From: Acidimicrobiia bacterium
Lineage (GTDB): Bacteria > Actinomycetota > Acidimicrobiia > Acidimicrobiales > AC-14
Assembly (NCBI GenBank): GCA_023264995.1
Contig: JAHFUR010000015.1
Coordinates: forward strand, 32,938 to 96,937
Direction of reading: 5' to 3'
DNA: 64,000 nucleotides
Position 1 is the first letter of the stretch; every line of letters begins with the position of its first letter. Shown here piece by piece: positions 24,717 through 34,157 of this stretch. Both the position numbers and the translations under genes were made by a program. The notes under the pieces are model-generated. The model did not search any database and had not been told where the DNA came from. It worked only from the letters and a program-made list of their open reading frames with translations.

Positions 24717-26294
24717 ATGCTGGCGGCCATGCCGGCGCCGTCGCTCTCCCGCCGCGGGTTCCTGGCCCTCGCCGGCGCCGGTTCGGCCGGGCTGGCCCTG
24801 GCGTCATGTGGTGGCTCGACCAAGCCGTCGGCCGTGCCGTCGGGCGGGCCGGAGGTGGCGGCCGCCGAGGCCAAGCGCCGGCGGGCAGGCGCGCCCGTGA
24901 AGGACGTCGCCCTGGTGGCGGCGCCCCTTACCATCGACCTGGGCGGCGGCCTCAAGGTGCCGACCTGGGCCTATGGCGCCTCGGTGCCCGGCGCGGAGAT
25001 CCGGGTCAAGGCCGGCGACGTGGTCCGGGCCCAGTTCACCAACAAGCTGGCGGAAGCCACCACCATCCATTGGCACGGGCTGGCACTTCGCAACGACATG
25101 GACGGCGTGCCAGGGATGACGCAGGAGCCGGTCGCCCCCCAGGGCACCTTCACCTACGAGTTCGCCACCTCGAACCCCGGCACCTACTGGTTCCACCCCC
25201 ACGTCGGCCTGCACCTCGACCGGGGGCTGTACGCCCCCCTCATCATCGAGGACCCGGCTGAGCCCGGCCGCTACGACCGGGAGTACGTCGTCGTCCTCGA
25301 CGACTGGAGCGACGGGCTCGGCCAGGCTCCCGAGGCCGCCCTGGAGGACCTGAAGGACGGCAAAGGCCCCCACGCCGAGCACACCAAGGGCGGCGGGCCG
25401 CACAGCGACGCCCTCAACAGCGCCGGCGGCGACGTCAGCTACCCGGTGTTCCTGGTCAACGGCCGCCAGCCCGGCGCCCCGGCGGAGTTCGTGGCCAAGA
25501 AGGGCGAACGGATCCGCTTCCGCATCATCAACGCCGCCGCCGACACACCGTTCCGGGTGGCCCTGGGCGGCCACCAACTGACCGTGACCCACGCCGACGG
25601 GTTCCCGGTCGTGCCGGTGACGGTCGACACGCTCATGATCGCCATGGCCGAGCGTTACGACGTGACGGTCACTGTTGCCGGGGAGGGTGTGTTCCCCTTC
25701 ATGGCCGTGGCCGAGGCCAAGGCCGACGAGGCCATGGCCGTCCTGCGCTCCGGACCGGGGGCCATCCCCGACTCCAACGCCCGCCCGCCTGAGCTGAGCG
25801 GCAAGATGCTGCAGCGGGCCGACCTGGTGGCGGCTGAGTCAGTCCGGCTGCCTGCCGGCCGCCCCGACCGCACCTACAAGATCGCCCTCGGCGGCGGCGG
25901 GCCGGGCTACGTCTGGACCCTGAACGGCAAGCCGCACGGGCAGAACAAGCCGCTCGTGGTCCGCCAGGGTGAGCGGATCCGCCTCGACTTCGAGAACACG
26001 ACGACGATGTTCCACCCCATGCACCTCCATGGGCACACCTTCCAGGTCATCAACCCGGGCGGAGCGGCCGGCGCCCGCAAGGACACCACCATCGTGCGGC
26101 CCAACGAGCCGGTGTCGGTGGAGTTTGTGGCCGACAACCCGGGGCAGTGGATGATCCACTGCCACAACAACTACCACCAGGTCATGGGCATGATGCTGAC
26201 CCTGTCCTACGAGACGGACCGCAAGCTGAGCTCGGCCGAGCGGGCGTCGCCCCTCGGGCTGGTCTGTGACTGGTTGTCGCCCAACATCAGCTGA
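24717..26294 (+). CDS. Multicopper oxidase, Tat/lipoprotein exported
   Basis: 525 aa from the ATG at 24717 (a second ATG at 24729 is equally possible). Signal SRRGFLALAGAGSAGLALASCGG has a twin-arginine motif and lipobox. Copper motifs are complete: TIHWHG, WFHPHVG, MFHPMHLHGH and the T1/T3 MIHCHNNYHQVMGM near the C-terminus. Three cupredoxin domains fit a laccase/CotA/CueO-like enzyme. Reaction: one-electron oxidation of a substrate coupled to O2 reduction; substrate unknown. Divergent from a cupredoxin lipoprotein that could be its redox partner. The 3' end overlaps a convergent gene by 8 nt. Confidence 0.92.
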   Translation: MLAAMPAPSLSRRGFLALAGAGSAGLALASCGGSTKPSAVPSGGPEVAAAEAKRRRAGAPVKDVALVAAPLTIDLGGGLKVPTWAYGASVPGAEIRVKAGDVVRAQFTNKLAEATTIHWHGLALRNDMDGVPGMTQEPVAPQGTFTYEFATSNPGTYWFHPHVGLHLDRGLYAPLIIEDPAEPGRYDREYVVVLDDWSDGLGQAPEAALEDLKDGKGPHAEHTKGGGPHSDALNSAGGDVSYPVFLVNGRQPGAPAEFVAKKGERIRFRIINAAADTPFRVALGGHQLTVTHADGFPVVPVTVDTLMIAMAERYDVTVTVAGEGVFPFMAVAEAKADEAMAVLRSGPGAIPDSNARPPELSGKMLQRADLVAAESVRLPAGRPDRTYKIALGGGGPGYVWTLNGKPHGQNKPLVVRQGERIRLDFENTTTMFHPMHLHGHTFQVINPGGAAGARKDTTIVRPNEPVSVEFVADNPGQWMIHCHNNYHQVMGMMLTLSYETDRKLSSAERASPLGLVCDWLSPNIS

Positions 26295-27249
26295 GCGCCT
26301 CTGAGGCCACCACCGGGCGGAGGAGCCAGCCGTCGGCCTCGCCGGCCGGGTCGACCGCGCGCCACGTGCCGGCGAGGGCCGGCAGGCGGCGCGACAGCAG
26401 CAGCCGGAAGGCGTCGTGCAGGTCGATCAACGCCCGGCGCACCACCACCCCGTCGGCGAAGGCCGTGCGGCCCGGGTGGGCCACGAGGTGGCGGGCGGCG
26501 TCCCAGCTGAACATGGCGCCGGCGCCGTCCTCGCGGATCCGGCGAGCGCGCGTCGGGTCCCGGCTGTCGGCGGTCTTGGCGCTCGGCGCCACGCCGGCGG
26601 CGACGACGCACTCCCGGAACTCGGGGTCGTCGCCGAGCCGCCAGGTGCGGTCGAGAGCGGGCTGGGCCGGGCCGAAGGTCAGCGCCGTGAAGCGCTCGAC
26701 CGCCGACCACAGCAGGAGGTAGGCGGACTGCAGCCCGTAGAAGCGGTCCCACATCCCGGTCTCGTCGACGCCGGTCGTGGGGAACGGGGCAGTGGCGTGA
26801 TCGACGGCGGCCCGGCGGACGGTGCAGAGCCCGAACCGGAGGAGCGGGTCGTCGCCGGCCGACCATGTGGTGAACCACTCGTCGGAGCTGCCCCGGTCGG
26901 GGTGACGGCCGCGGAGGAGATTGACCCGCCCGGGCCGGCCGTCGACCCGCATCTCGGTCATGTCCCACCGGTAGTGCTGGCGGGGGGCGACCGAGCAGAT
27001 CGCGGTGTACGCGTCCTTCTCCCGCCCGACGGCGAAGGTGAGGAGGACGCCGCGGACGCCGACCGTGCCGTCGGGGTCGAACAGGGGCAACCCGTCGCGC
27101 ACCCGCAGGCCCCCGCCCACCGTCGTGGCCACCTCGGTGTGGACGACGTAGCCGGCGAGCTGCTCGTAGGCCGGCTGGTCGGGCTTGTCCGGGCCGTAGG
27201 TGAACATCGGCAGGTCGAGCCGGGGCGGCGGCGCCAGGAGATCAGGCAT
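26287..27249 (-). CDS. Hypothetical protein, unknown function
   Basis: 320 aa from the ATG at 27249 (MPDLLAPPPRLDLP). No recognised family. Visible features are many Trp and Arg residues, RDPTRARRIREDG, WDAARHLVAHPGRTAF and a Ser/Ala-rich end, so probably soluble. It is divergent from the nurA operon (79 nt between starts) and its stop overlaps that of the multicopper oxidase by 8 nt. The composition matches neighbours, so no sign of transfer. Function not assigned. Confidence 0.7.
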   Translation of the reverse strand: MPDLLAPPPRLDLPMFTYGPDKPDQPAYEQLAGYVVHTEVATTVGGGLRVRDGLPLFDPDGTVGVRGVLLTFAVGREKDAYTAICSVAPRQHYRWDMTEMRVDGRPGRVNLLRGRHPDRGSSDEWFTTWSAGDDPLLRFGLCTVRRAAVDHATAPFPTTGVDETGMWDRFYGLQSAYLLLWSAVERFTALTFGPAQPALDRTWRLGDDPEFRECVVAAGVAPSAKTADSRDPTRARRIREDGAGAMFSWDAARHLVAHPGRTAFADGVVVRRALIDLHDAFRLLLSRRLPALAGTWRAVDPAGEADGWLLRPVVASEALS

Positions 27250-27328
27250 CCGCTCAGTGTCCCTCGCGCGGGGGCACCCGCTCACGCGCTCCCGAATGAC
27301 AAGCTTGTAACTGTCGCAGGGGCTTGGG

Positions 27329-28324
27329 ATGCTGGGGGACATGGTCCTCGGCGCGCTCCAGCAGGGTTCGTCGCTCTCGGCCGCGGCCGACCGGCTGGCC
27401 GCCCTGCTCACCGGCGGGGGCGGGGGCCTGGCCGACGCCGGCGGCGGCCGTCTGGAGTTCGAGGCCGACGTCGCCCTCCGGCCCCTGGTCCGGGCCGAGG
27501 TGGCGCCGGCGGAGGTGTGGGCGGTCGACGGCGGCCAGGCCGTGGTGGCTGACGCCCGCTGCCTCCAGCTGGTGGTGGCCCGGGCCGCCCGGGTCTGCTT
27601 CCGTGATGGCGCCTGCGAACTGGAGGACGAGGGTGAGCTCGGAGCCTGGCTCCTCGGGGGCGACGAGGACCGGGCCGTGGCCGCCGGCCTGGGCCTGGGC
27701 GTGGCCGCCGACGCCGCCGTCGACCTGAACCTGCTTCGCGACGTGCAGGAGTGGCGGGCCATCGAGCGGTGCGTCGCCGAGGCCGGGCCGGGCGCGGTGG
27801 TCCTGGTCGACGGGGATCTCGAACCCGATTGGCGGGTGGCGCCGTGGTGGTTCGCCGAGCTGCTGGCGCTCGCCGCCGCCCGGGGCGTGGTCCTCGCTGC
27901 AGTCACGAAGCGGTCGTCGCTCTCCCGAGGCGGCGCGCCGCTCCTGGGGTGCCTGGAGCTCGAGGGCGCCCTGGCCTTCGGCCCGCGTGGCCTGTGGTGG
28001 GCGCCGGTGGCCCGGAGCCGGGCCGGCGCCCGGGTCGTCGCCGCCCGCCTCGACCCCGACGCGCCATACGCCTTCCGGGTCGACCTGTCGCCGGGCGTCG
28101 ACCCGGAGCCGGCGCTCGGTCTCCTGGCCGCGGTCTGCGACGACGCCGGCTTCCCCGGGTACCCCTACCCCCTCACCGTCGGCGACCGCCTGGCCGCCTG
28201 CCCGTCGTGGCTGCGCCAGGACACCTGGTTCGAGCTCGACGACCTGCTTGACCGGGCCGGCGTGCCCGCCGAGGTCCGCGAACGGGCTTTCGCCGACCGC
28301 CACGACCTCATGGAGCGCTTCTGA
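27329..28324 (+). CDS. nurA: NurA-domain nuclease
   Basis: 331 aa. NurA family motifs: catalytic Asp D67 in AVDGGQAV, the second acidic motif VLVDGDLE (about 158-165), and AVTKRSSLSRGG (about 191-202). NurA is a 5'-3' ssDNA/dsDNA exonuclease that works with the HerA translocase during DNA-end resection. The ATG at 27329 is used; a second in-frame ATG lies at 27341. The stop and the herA ATG share one base (TGATG), so the two are translationally coupled. First gene of the NurA-HerA-Mre11-Rad50 operon. The assignment is by motif and context and I am fairly sure. Confidence 0.82.
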   Translation: MLGDMVLGALQQGSSLSAAADRLAALLTGGGGGLADAGGGRLEFEADVALRPLVRAEVAPAEVWAVDGGQAVVADARCLQLVVARAARVCFRDGACELEDEGELGAWLLGGDEDRAVAAGLGLGVAADAAVDLNLLRDVQEWRAIERCVAEAGPGAVVLVDGDLEPDWRVAPWWFAELLALAAARGVVLAAVTKRSSLSRGGAPLLGCLELEGALAFGPRGLWWAPVARSRAGARVVAARLDPDAPYAFRVDLSPGVDPEPALGLLAAVCDDAGFPGYPYPLTVGDRLAACPSWLRQDTWFELDDLLDRAGVPAEVRERAFADRHDLMERF

Positions 28325-29883
28325 TGTCCACCGGCCGGCTCTTTGGCAAGAACGTCCTGGAGGGCACGTTCCGGGCTGCTCCCGACGAGGACCTGTTCCT
28401 CGGCGAGCTGCTGGTGGCGGTCGACGAGGCCACCGGCCGGCGTTACCTGTTCCGCATCGTCGACGTCACCTACGGCACCGAGCACCGGGAGCCGGGCTGG
28501 GCCGAGCGGGTGGCGGGCACGCTCCTCGTCGACGACGCCCGGGGTGACGCCGGCCTCCACCGCCTCTACGAGCAGTCCCGGCGCACCTATCGGGTGGCCA
28601 GCTGCCGGTGCCTCGGGTACCTCACGCCCGACGGGCTCGATTTCCGCCGGCCCAAGAGCCTCCCCACCCAGTTCTCCCGGGTGGTGGCCCCCGAGCCCGC
28701 CGACTTCGCCTTCCTGCGCACCCGCATGGGCGACCTCCCGGTCGGCACGCTGCGCAGCGGCGAGACGGTGGTCGACTTCGAGGTCGGCATCTCGGGCAGG
28801 AGCCTGGCCAGCCACGTCGGCATCTTCGCCACCACGGGCATGGGCAAGTCCAACCTGATGATGGTGCTGGCCGGCGATGTCATGCGGTCGGCCGGCCGCT
28901 ACGGCCTCGTCCTCGTCGACCCCCACGGCGAGTACCGCACCGAGCTGGCCCGCCACCCATGGGCCGGGGAACGGTTGCGCACCTATGCAGCCCGCCGGTT
29001 GCCCAACACCACGTCGCTCCGTGTCGGCCTGGCCGAGCTGTCGGTCGACGACCTCCGCACCGCCTACGACTGGACCCGCCCGCAGGAGGAAGCCCTCTAC
29101 GAGCTGGAGAAGAAGTTCGGCGGCGAGGGCCTGTCGTGGCTGCTGGCGTTCGCCAAGGTCGAGGACCTGCCCGGGTTCCGCGACGTGGAGCTGGGCAACC
29201 GGGTGGCGCTCAATACGCTCCAGGTTCTCCACCGGCGGGCCCGGCGCATCGTGGAGCTGCCGTGCGTCGCGGCCGACGCCCACGTCTCGGTCGGCGCCGC
29301 CGTGCTCCGCGACCTGCGTGAGGGCCGGGTCGTGCTGGTCGATGTCAGTGGGCTGGGTTCTACCGAAGAGCTGCTGGTGGCCTCGTTCCTCACCCGCCGG
29401 GTGCTGGAGGAGTGGTCCAACGCCTACCTGGAAGACCCCGACGCCCACGAGCGGCTTCCTGTCGTGGCCGTCGTGCTCGAGGAGGCCCAGCGGGTGCTGG
29501 CCGCCAGCAAGGACCGTGATTCGAATGTCTTCCCCCGGGTGGCCCGCGAGGGCCGCAAGTTCAAGGTCGGCCTGTGCGCGGTCACCCAGCAGCCCAAGCT
29601 GCTCGACGGCGAACTGCTCAGCCAGTTCAACACCTTCTTCATCCTCGGCCTCGCCGACGAGAAGGACCGCACCATCCTGCGCTCGTCCTCGAAGCAGGAC
29701 ATCGCCGCGTTGGGCCCGGAGATCCAGACGCTGATGCCGGGCGAGTGCCTCCTGGCCAACCTCGACGCCCCCTTCGCCGTCCCGGCCAAGATCCACCTCT
29801 GGGCCGACGTCGTCCGGGCCTGCCCGCCGCCGCCGGCGCCCCGCCCTGTCGCCGCCGCCAATGTGTCAGCGATGGTGGACTGA
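28324..29883 (+). CDS. herA: HerA-type FtsK/HerA DNA translocase ATPase
   Basis: 519 aa. The N-terminal ~150 residues form a HAS-barrel-like domain. Walker A is ATTGMGKSN at about 169-177, Walker B VVAVVLEEAQ at about 380-389 with both glutamates, and the sensor/arginine region AREGRKFKVGLCAVTQQP is typical of HerA. It also has DPHGEYRTEL following the Walker A segment. HerA is a hexameric bidirectional translocase that feeds DNA to NurA. It shares a base with nurA and precedes the Mre11/Rad50 pair by 51 nt, so end processing is the inferred role. Confidence 0.93.
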   Translation: MSTGRLFGKNVLEGTFRAAPDEDLFLGELLVAVDEATGRRYLFRIVDVTYGTEHREPGWAERVAGTLLVDDARGDAGLHRLYEQSRRTYRVASCRCLGYLTPDGLDFRRPKSLPTQFSRVVAPEPADFAFLRTRMGDLPVGTLRSGETVVDFEVGISGRSLASHVGIFATTGMGKSNLMMVLAGDVMRSAGRYGLVLVDPHGEYRTELARHPWAGERLRTYAARRLPNTTSLRVGLAELSVDDLRTAYDWTRPQEEALYELEKKFGGEGLSWLLAFAKVEDLPGFRDVELGNRVALNTLQVLHRRARRIVELPCVAADAHVSVGAAVLRDLREGRVVLVDVSGLGSTEELLVASFLTRRVLEEWSNAYLEDPDAHERLPVVAVVLEEAQRVLAASKDRDSNVFPRVAREGRKFKVGLCAVTQQPKLLDGELLSQFNTFFILGLADEKDRTILRSSSKQDIAALGPEIQTLMPGECLLANLDAPFAVPAKIHLWADVVRACPPPPAPRPVAAANVSAMVD

Positions 29884-29934
29884 ACTGGTGACGATCGAAC
29901 ACGCCCTAGCCTGCCCGACCGTCACCGGGGCGCC

Positions 29935-31059
29935 GTGAGGGTCGCGGCCCTGGGCGACGCCCACCTCGGGCGCTCGTACTACTCGTACACGACGCCCGAC
30001 GGCTTCAACCAGCGCGAGCGCGACTTCGAGGAGTCGTTCACCCGGGCGGTGGAGCTGGCCCTGGCCCAGTCGCCGGACCTGGTCGTCTGGCTGGGCGACA
30101 TCTTCGACCACCCCCGGCCCACCTACCGGTCCTACCGCATCGCCCAGCGGGCGCTGGTGCGTATCCGTGACCACGGCGTGCCTCTCGTCGTCATCACCGG
30201 CAACCACGACACGCCGCGGCTGCCCGGCACGGGCAGCCCGTACTCGGCGCTCGCCGACCTGTTCCCAGAGGTCCGCTTCGCCCACCGCATGGGCTACGAG
30301 CGGTTCATCTTCCCCGGCCTGGTCGTCCACGCCGTGCCCCAGATGCTCACGGTCGACGCCACGCTCGCCGCCCTCGCCGAGGCCCGCATCAGCCGTGCCG
30401 CCGACGCCACCAACCTGCTGTTGACCCACCCGCGCGTCCCCCAGGTGGAGCCCCACCACGCCGACATCAACGAGATCGAGGTCGACGCCGGCCTGCTCAA
30501 GGCCTCGGCCGACCTGGCCCTGCTCGGGCACTACCACTTCCACACCAAGGTGGATACGGGCATCTGGTACGCCGGCTCCACCGACACGTTCTCCTACGCC
30601 GACGACCCGGATGTGGCCAAGGGCATCGTCATGCTCGACACCGACTCCGGCCAGATCGCCCACGTCCCCCTCACGGGCCAGCGGCCGCTGCTGACGCTGC
30701 CGTCGGTGCACGCGCTGGGGCTCTCGCCGGCGGAGGTGCAGGAGCGGGTGCTCGACCGGGTGGCGGCCGTGCCGGCGGGAGCGGTGGTCCGGTTGTTCCT
30801 CGAAGGCGTCGACGCCGAGGCATACCGGATGCTGGACATGGAGGCGGTGCGGGCCGCGTCGGCGCACGCCCTCCACCTGAAGCTCCAACCCGATTTCGCC
30901 GGCTCCCACACCAACGTGGAGCTGCCCGACCTGGCGTCGCTGCCGGTCCAGTGGGCCAACTACATCGACGGCCAGGACCTGGTCGGCTTCGATCGCGACC
31001 GTATCCGCCAGCGGGGCGACGAGTACCTGGCCCGCGCCGTCGAAGAGGCCGTCGACTAG
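29935..31059 (+). CDS. sbcD: Mre11/SbcD-type DNA double-strand-break nuclease
   Basis: 374 aa. All metallophosphoesterase motifs are intact: D8 and H10 in GDAHLG, D55 in WLGDIFDH, N90-H91-D92 in ITGNHD, H165 in LLTH, and H199/H201 in LGHYHFH. Mre11 forms the nuclease half of the Mre11-Rad50 complex that trims DNA ends. GTG start at 29935, 51 nt after herA. It abuts rad50 with zero spacing (TAG then GTG). The operon makes a full end-resection set like the archaeal HerA-NurA-Mre11-Rad50. Confidence 0.92.
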   Translation: MRVAALGDAHLGRSYYSYTTPDGFNQRERDFEESFTRAVELALAQSPDLVVWLGDIFDHPRPTYRSYRIAQRALVRIRDHGVPLVVITGNHDTPRLPGTGSPYSALADLFPEVRFAHRMGYERFIFPGLVVHAVPQMLTVDATLAALAEARISRAADATNLLLTHPRVPQVEPHHADINEIEVDAGLLKASADLALLGHYHFHTKVDTGIWYAGSTDTFSYADDPDVAKGIVMLDTDSGQIAHVPLTGQRPLLTLPSVHALGLSPAEVQERVLDRVAAVPAGAVVRLFLEGVDAEAYRMLDMEAVRAASAHALHLKLQPDFAGSHTNVELPDLASLPVQWANYIDGQDLVGFDRDRIRQRGDEYLARAVEEAVD

Positions 31060-33336
31060 GTGAGGGTCACGCGGCTGCTGCTGCGGAACTACCGCGTCTT
31101 CGAGGACGAGCTCGAGCTGGAGATCCCTCCCGGGCTGGTCGGCGTCTACGGGTTGAACGGCGCCGGCAAGTCGGCGCTCATCGAGAGCATCCGCTTCACC
31201 CTGTACGGCAGGTCGCGTACGTCGATGGACGAGGTGCGCACGGCCGGCGTCAACGCCGAGTGCATCACCGAGGTGGAGTTCGAGCACGAGGGCCACCTCT
31301 ACGTGGTGCGGCGCACCGTCGCCGGCGCCAATAGCCAGGTGAAGGCCGAGGCCCATGCCGACGGCCAGCAGGTGGCCGAAGGCGTACGCGATACGAGCCG
31401 CTACGTCCACTCCATCCTGGGCATGGACGACGCCGCCTTCCGGGCGTCGGTGTTCGCCGAGCAGAAACAGCTCGCCGCGTTCAGCCAGCAGACGCCGGCC
31501 GAGCGCCGCAAGCTCGTGCTCCAGCTCCTCGGTATCACCCCGCTCGACTCCGCCCGTGACCTGGCCCGCAAGGATGCCCGTCTCACCCAGGAGGCCTTCG
31601 AGCGGCTGCGCTCCGTGCTCACCGACCTCGACACGGTGCGGGAGGCCCTGGGTGCGGCCGAGGCCATGGCCCGCGACGCCGATGCCCGCCGGGGCGGCGA
31701 GGAGGCCCTTGCCGCCGCCGCCCGGGCCGACATGGACGCTGCCGACGCCCGCCACCAGCACCTCGACGTGGTCCGCCAGGAACACGAGCGGTTGGTGGCC
31801 GAAGGCAAGGCGGTGCGGGAGCAGTACGACAAGGCCATGGTGTGGGTGGCCAAGCTGGCCGAAGAGAAGGCCGGGCTCGACCTCGCCGCCGAGCGCCTAG
31901 TGGTCCTTGTCGCCGATGCCGAAGGCTGGCAGGAGGCCGACGCCCGGCTCCGGCTGGTGGAGGCGGTGGCCTCAGCCGAGGCCGTGCTCGGCACGGTCCC
32001 AGTGCCCGACGTGCCGGCCGCGCCCGACGAAGTGGCGTGTGAGGCGGCGCGCGTCGATGCCGAGGCGGCCAAGGTCGCCCTGGCCACGGTTAACGCCACC
32101 TTCGAGGCCGCCGGCGGCGAGCGGGCCCGGGCCGCCCAGGCCGTCGAGCGCTCGTCCACCCTCACCGGCGAAGGCGCGTGCCCACTGTGCGGGCAGGCGC
32201 TGGGCGACGCGTTCGAGGCGGTCCAGGCCCACCGGGCCGCCGAACTGGCCGCCATCGAGACCCGGCTCAACGAGCTGGAGCTCGACCGGCGCCAGGCCCT
32301 GGTGGCGGCCACGACCAAGAGCGAGAGAGCCGCGGACCTGGCCAAGCAGCTACGGGTCGCCCAGGTCGAGTGGGCCGGCTACGAGAAGCGGGTGGCCCGC
32401 CGCCAGGAGGCCGAGGCCACGCTGGCCGCGGCGCTCGCCGCGCTGGGCCGGCCGGTGGCCGAGGGCGAGCGGGCCACCCTTTCGGCCGAGGTCGACCGGC
32501 GCCGGCGGGCGGCCGACGAGTGCCAGCACCTGCGGGGCCGGTTGGAGCGGAAGGAGGCGGTGACCGCCGAGCTCGACGTGGAGCAGGCGGCAATGGCCGA
32601 GAGCCGGGCCCGGTTGGAGGCGTTGCGCGCCCAAGTTGCCGGCCTCGGGTTCAACGCCGAGGCCCTGGGCGCGGCCCTGGCCGACCGGGCCCGCTCCCAG
32701 GCTGCGGCTGAGGCGGCCAGCCTGCGGGCGCAGGCGGCGAAGGTGGACGCCACCCAGGCCCGCGAGCGGGCCGCGGCCGAGGCCCGCCGGCTGGCCGAGG
32801 CCGTCGAGCAGCACGCCCGCCTGGGGGAGCTGGGGGAGGAGGCCCGCCACCTGGCCCGTCTCGCCGACCTGCTCAACGCCTTCCGGAACACTCTGGTGGC
32901 GTCGGTCGGGCCTCGCCTGTCGGCCCAGGCCGCCGAGCTGTTCGCCGAGCTCACCGACCGGGAGTACGACCAGCTCGAGGTCGACCCCAACACCTACGAG
33001 CTGAAGATCCTCGACGGTGGGCGCACCTACGGGATGGGGCGCTTCTCCGGCTCCGAGACCGACCTGGCCAACCTGGCCCTCCGGGTGGCCGTGAGCGAGC
33101 ACGTACGGTTCCAGTCGGGCGGCGCCGTCGGGCTCCTTGTGCTCGACGAGGTGTTCGGCCCTCTTGACGATGATCGCAAGGCCCGCATGCTGGTGGCCCT
33201 CGAGCGCCTCCGCGCCCGGTTCCGCCAGGTGTTGGTGGTCACCCACGACTCGGCCATCAAGGAACAGCTCCCCAACGCCATCGAGGTCATCAAGCTCCCC
33301 GGCCGGCGAGCGACGGCACGGGCCGTGAACGGCTGA
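31060..33336 (+). CDS. sbcC: Rad50/SbcC-type SMC ATPase
   Basis: 758 aa. Walker A GLNGAGKSAL is at about 31-40. Long coiled-coil arms of Ala/Glu/Arg surround a zinc hook CPLC at residues 374-377. The ABC signature FSGSETDLANLAL is at about 662-674, Walker B GLLVLDEVFGPLDDD at about 690-704, and the switch His is in VVTHDSAI. Shorter than E. coli SbcC (over 1000 aa) and nearer to archaeal Rad50. It tethers DNA ends and drives Mre11. GTG start directly after the sbcD stop. Confidence 0.93.
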   Translation: MRVTRLLLRNYRVFEDELELEIPPGLVGVYGLNGAGKSALIESIRFTLYGRSRTSMDEVRTAGVNAECITEVEFEHEGHLYVVRRTVAGANSQVKAEAHADGQQVAEGVRDTSRYVHSILGMDDAAFRASVFAEQKQLAAFSQQTPAERRKLVLQLLGITPLDSARDLARKDARLTQEAFERLRSVLTDLDTVREALGAAEAMARDADARRGGEEALAAAARADMDAADARHQHLDVVRQEHERLVAEGKAVREQYDKAMVWVAKLAEEKAGLDLAAERLVVLVADAEGWQEADARLRLVEAVASAEAVLGTVPVPDVPAAPDEVACEAARVDAEAAKVALATVNATFEAAGGERARAAQAVERSSTLTGEGACPLCGQALGDAFEAVQAHRAAELAAIETRLNELELDRRQALVAATTKSERAADLAKQLRVAQVEWAGYEKRVARRQEAEATLAAALAALGRPVAEGERATLSAEVDRRRRAADECQHLRGRLERKEAVTAELDVEQAAMAESRARLEALRAQVAGLGFNAEALGAALADRARSQAAAEAASLRAQAAKVDATQARERAAAEARRLAEAVEQHARLGELGEEARHLARLADLLNAFRNTLVASVGPRLSAQAAELFAELTDREYDQLEVDPNTYELKILDGGRTYGMGRFSGSETDLANLALRVAVSEHVRFQSGGAVGLLVLDEVFGPLDDDRKARMLVALERLRARFRQVLVVTHDSAIKEQLPNAIEVIKLPGRRATARAVNG

Positions 33337-33395
33337 CCCCCGCCGGCGCCGGCCTCAGTTTCCTGTTGGCACCGAGTCCGGGGTACAACGCTCCC

Positions 33396-34157
33396 GTGGT
33401 GTGGATCCTCGACCTCGACGGTGTGGTGTGGCTGGCCGACACGGTGATCTCCGGCGTGCCCGGTGCCATCGGCCGGTTGCGCGCCGCTGGCCACCAGCTC
33501 CTCTTCCTCACCAACAACTCCAGCCGGCGGGTCGGGGACCTGGTCGAGAAGTTCGGCGGCATGGGGATCGAGGTCGACGCGCAGGAGATCGTGACGTCGG
33601 CCCAGGCGGCGGCGACGATGATGGCGCCCGGTTCCACCGCCCTCGTGTGTGCCGGCGCCGGCGTGCGCGAGGCCCTCGAGCTGCGGGGGGTGGCGACGGT
33701 CGGCTCCGGCCCCGCCGACGCGGTCGTCGTCGGGTTCCACAAGGAGTTCGACTACGACCGCCTGAACGCCGCGTACCAGGCCATCCGCGGTGGGGCCCGG
33801 CTGATCGGTACCAACGACGACACGACCTACCCCACCCCCGATGGTCCGATCCCCGGCGGGGGCGCCCTCCTTGCCGCGGTGGCCGCCGCCGCCGGCATGG
33901 AGCCTGAGGTAGCTGGGAAGCCCTACCAGCCGATGGCCGATGCCGTGCGGGCCCGCATCGGCGCCGCGGCCGACCACGGCCTGGTGGTGGGAGACCGGCC
34001 CGACACCGATGGCCTCATGGCGCGCCGCCTCGGCTTGCCCTTCGGGCTGGTCTTCACCGGCGTCACCCATCCCGACGACCGCCCCTTTGACCCGCCACCC
34101 GACTTCACCGCACCGGACCTGGCCACGCTGGTCGACGAGTGGTCCTCCGACCACTGA
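33396..34157 (+). CDS. HAD-superfamily (subfamily IIA) phosphatase
   Basis: 253 aa. HAD motifs: nucleophile DLDGVVW (D6-D8 region), motif II FLTNNSSRR, motif III Lys near AGKPYQPM, and motif IV VVGDRPDTDGLMARR. This is the NagD/glycerol-3-phosphate phosphatase/p-nitrophenylphosphatase group with a C2 cap. The GTG at 33396 (VVWILDLDG) is preferred; a TTG at 33366 would add 10 residues. Its last codons are included in the first copy of a 49-bp tandem repeat, so the repeat formed partly from coding sequence. Substrate not assigned. Confidence 0.87.
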   Translation: MVWILDLDGVVWLADTVISGVPGAIGRLRAAGHQLLFLTNNSSRRVGDLVEKFGGMGIEVDAQEIVTSAQAAATMMAPGSTALVCAGAGVREALELRGVATVGSGPADAVVVGFHKEFDYDRLNAAYQAIRGGARLIGTNDDTTYPTPDGPIPGGGALLAAVAAAAGMEPEVAGKPYQPMADAVRARIGAAADHGLVVGDRPDTDGLMARRLGLPFGLVFTGVTHPDDRPFDPPPDFTAPDLATLVDEWSSDH

